From Bacillota bacterium (GTDB taxonomy: Bacteria > Bacillota_A > Clostridia > DSM-8532), in contig JAFADM010000382.1 of assembly GCA_023424865.1 (NCBI GenBank), positions 1 to 15,750 of the forward strand: a stretch of DNA of 15,750 nt, given 5' to 3'. The position numbers and the translations under genes are program-made. The notes below the pieces were generated by a model that made no database searches, had not been told where the DNA came from, and saw only the letters and a list, made by a program, of their open reading frames with translations. Below, piece by piece: positions 14,418 to 15,750 of this stretch; the stretch's first letter is position 1; every line of letters starts with the position of its first letter.

Positions 14418-15440
14418 TTACCTCTGTACACGTCCGGAACCGTCTCCACCGGCCAGGGCTTCCACCTCGGACACGGTAACATGGTTGAAGTCACCTTCAA
14501 TACTGTGCTTAAGGCAGGAAGCCGCTACCGCAAATTCAATGACCTTCTGAGAATCATAGCCTTTAAGAAAAGCGTAAATAAGACCTCCGCCGAAGGAATC
14601 GCCACCGCCTACGCGGTCAACAATGTGAATGGGATAACTTTTGGAGAAGAAGTAATCCTCACCGTCATAGAGCATTGCCGCCCAGTTGTTGTCGGAAGCG
14701 GAAATGCTGCCGCGAAGGGTGATAGCTACTTTCTTAAAACCAAAGCGCTTTTTAAGCTCGCTTGCCACCGTCTTGTAGCCCTCGTGGCTCAGCTTGCCTC
14801 CGGATATATCCGTATTGTCGGCCTTAATGCCGAATACCTTCTCAGCATCCTCTTCATTGGCAATGCATACGTCCACATAAGGCATGATTTTACCCATGAC
14901 CTCACCGGCTTTTGCGGAAGACCACAGATTTTTTCTAAAGTTGAGATCGCAGCTCACGGTAATACCCTTTTCTCTTGCCTTCTTGCAGGCTGTCAGGGTA
15001 ATATCGGCAACCTGGTCGCCAAGTGCGGGAGTGATGCCCGTAAAGTGGAACCAGTCGGCACCTTCGAAAATAGCATCCCAGTCAAAATCGCCGGGCTTTG
15101 CTTCGGAAATAGAAGAATACTTTCTGTCGTAAACAACCTTGGAGGGTCTTTGTGAAGCACCCTTTTCCAGATAGTAAATACCTACGCGCTCGCCGCCTCT
15201 GACAATTCCCTTAGTGTCAACACCAAACTTGCGAAGATCATTAACAGCAGCCTGTCCGATGGGATTGTCGGGAAGCTTGGTAACAAAAGCGGAGTCCAGG
15301 CCGTAATGAGCCAGAGAAACGCTTACATTGGCTTCGCCTCCGCCATATACCACATCAAAGGATGAAGCCTGGGTAAATCTCAAATAACCCGGAGGCGAAA
15401 GCCTCAGCATGATTTCTCCGAAACACACAATTCTTGACAT
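14418..15440 (-). CDS. kdgK: 2-keto-3-deoxygluconate kinase (PfkB family)
   Basis: The 340-residue sugar kinase phosphorylates 2-keto-3-deoxygluconate with ATP to give KDPG, the substrate of the aldolase encoded next. PfkB-family signatures are visible: the N-terminal IVCFGEIMLRLSPPG, the YGGGEANVSVSLAHYG sugar-binding segment (32-47), CDLNFRKNLW (164-173), and DRVGGGDSFGGGLIYA with catalytic base Asp281. AAAGGAGA lies 7 bases before the ATG. The N-terminus and the partner gene favour KdgK over ribokinase or fructokinase. It heads a leftward operon with eda and is divergent from a probable AraC-type regulator gene. The pathway is hexuronate (pectin or glucuronate) breakdown; the upstream steps are not in this window. 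Confidence 0.92.
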   Translation of the reverse strand: MSRIVCFGEIMLRLSPPGYLRFTQASSFDVVYGGGEANVSVSLAHYGLDSAFVTKLPDNPIGQAAVNDLRKFGVDTKGIVRGGERVGIYYLEKGASQRPSKVVYDRKYSSISEAKPGDFDWDAIFEGADWFHFTGITPALGDQVADITLTACKKAREKGITVSCDLNFRKNLWSSAKAGEVMGKIMPYVDVCIANEEDAEKVFGIKADNTDISGGKLSHEGYKTVASELKKRFGFKKVAITLRGSISASDNNWAAMLYDGEDYFFSKSYPIHIVDRVGGGDSFGGGLIYAFLKGYDSQKVIEFAVAASCLKHSIEGDFNHVTVSEVEALAGGDGSGRVQR

Positions 15441-15498
15441 TTCATTCTCTCCTTTAAATTTATTTATCGAACCATCGTTAAAGTCTATGGGTTACCAC

Positions 15499-15504
15499 AT
15501 TATA
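15499..15504 (-). promoter_or_regulatory. -10 box of the kdgK-eda promoter
   Basis: A perfect TATAAT lies on the minus strand about 60 bases before the kdgK start. No good -35 box is visible at 16-18 bases, which fits a promoter needing an activator. Confidence 0.4.
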
Positions 15505-15606
15505 CCTGCAACTCAAATTGCGCTTTTTTGTCAGTTGCCTCTATGGTACAATGGTTGGGGAAGCTTTGTGTTCTTCCCTCTATTAGTATAGATATAGAGT
15601 ATTTTC

Positions 15607-15634
15607 TTGATCTATAGGTTATTTGCAATAAAAT
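15607..15634 (+). promoter_or_regulatory. Promoter of the AraC-type regulator gene
   Basis: TTGATC (15607-15612) and TAAAAT (15629-15634) are 16 bases apart and lie about 30 bases before the start of the rightward gene. Confidence 0.4.
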
Positions 15635-15664
15635 GTGCGTTTTTTGCTATCGCGGAGGAATTTT

Positions 15665-15750
15665 ATGTTTGAAGCAGCTCCCAATCCGGTGGATGTGGCC
15701 TATCATAACAGCCTTGTTGAGCCGCCTGTGGGAAGGCATTTTCACAATGC
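15665..15750 (+). CDS. Probable AraC-family transcriptional regulator (N-terminal start only)
   Basis: Only the first 28 codons are in the window. GGAGG stands 6 bases before the ATG at 15665. The product reads MFEAAPNPVDVAYHNSLVEP and then PVGRHFHN, where the HxH after a short lead is typical of the cupin-like N-terminal domain of AraC-type regulators. The DNA-binding part would lie beyond the edge. It is divergent from kdgK with 224 bases between, a common layout for a local regulator of a sugar operon. Another cupin-type protein is possible. Confidence 0.5.
   Translation, partial: MFEAAPNPVDVAYHNSLVEPPVGRHFHN

Noticed and set aside
14292..15155. Rightward 287-codon frame opposite kdgK and eda
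   Set aside because: It is antisense to kdgK with intact PfkB motifs. The long open frame is a side effect of codon use on the other strand.
15540..15585. GGGAAG/CTTCCC hairpin near the AraC-type gene as a riboswitch or terminator
   Set aside because: It is a single 6-bp stem with a 9-base loop and no T-run or known riboswitch consensus. Not enough to call.

Overview
The window looks like a chromosomal segment of a low-to-medium GC, spore-forming member of the Clostridia. This rests on strong AGGAGG-type ribosome sites, a BlaI/M56 regulator pair, a CotJC-type manganese catalase remnant, an SLH-domain surface protein and a clostridial-style large serine recombinase. No rRNA, tRNA, CRISPR array or complete insertion sequence was seen.

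Left part (1-4528): a leftward blaI-like repressor gene is translationally coupled to an M56 (BlaR1-like) membrane metallopeptidase gene that runs off the left edge. Two palindromic operator-like sites lie in their promoter. Rightward there follow nagA (GlcNAc-6-phosphate deacetylase) with a strong terminator, a small unrecognised protein, and an EamA-family transporter preceded by its own hairpin.

Middle part (about 4532-13022): this has the look of an acquired segment. It holds a leftward large serine recombinase, a small Cro/C1-type HTH protein just upstream of it, and a cluster of three very short rightward reading frames, the first of which has no start. Next come a leftward two-gene unit: a 1587-residue SLH surface protein (signal peptide, three SLH motifs, Ig-like and carboxypeptidase-regulatory-like modules, a YfaP/DUF2135-like domain, an acidic repeat tail) and a 143-residue single-pass membrane protein, closed by a leftward terminator. 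The segment stops at a CotJC-type catalase gene that lacks its 5' third. An 11-bp direct repeat (AATCAGACTAA) lies just left of the recombinase and exactly at the catalase break, and a 16-bp imperfect inverted repeat lies near both ends. This suggests, but does not prove, a site-specific element.

Right part (13432-15750): a bidirectional terminator separates the catalase remnant from a leftward operon kdgK-eda (2-keto-3-deoxygluconate kinase, then KDPG aldolase), the last two steps of hexuronate/ketodeoxygluconate breakdown to pyruvate and glyceraldehyde-3-phosphate. A hairpin sits between the two genes. Divergent from kdgK starts a gene cut by the window edge that looks like an AraC-type regulator with a cupin N-terminus, a plausible regulator of the operon.
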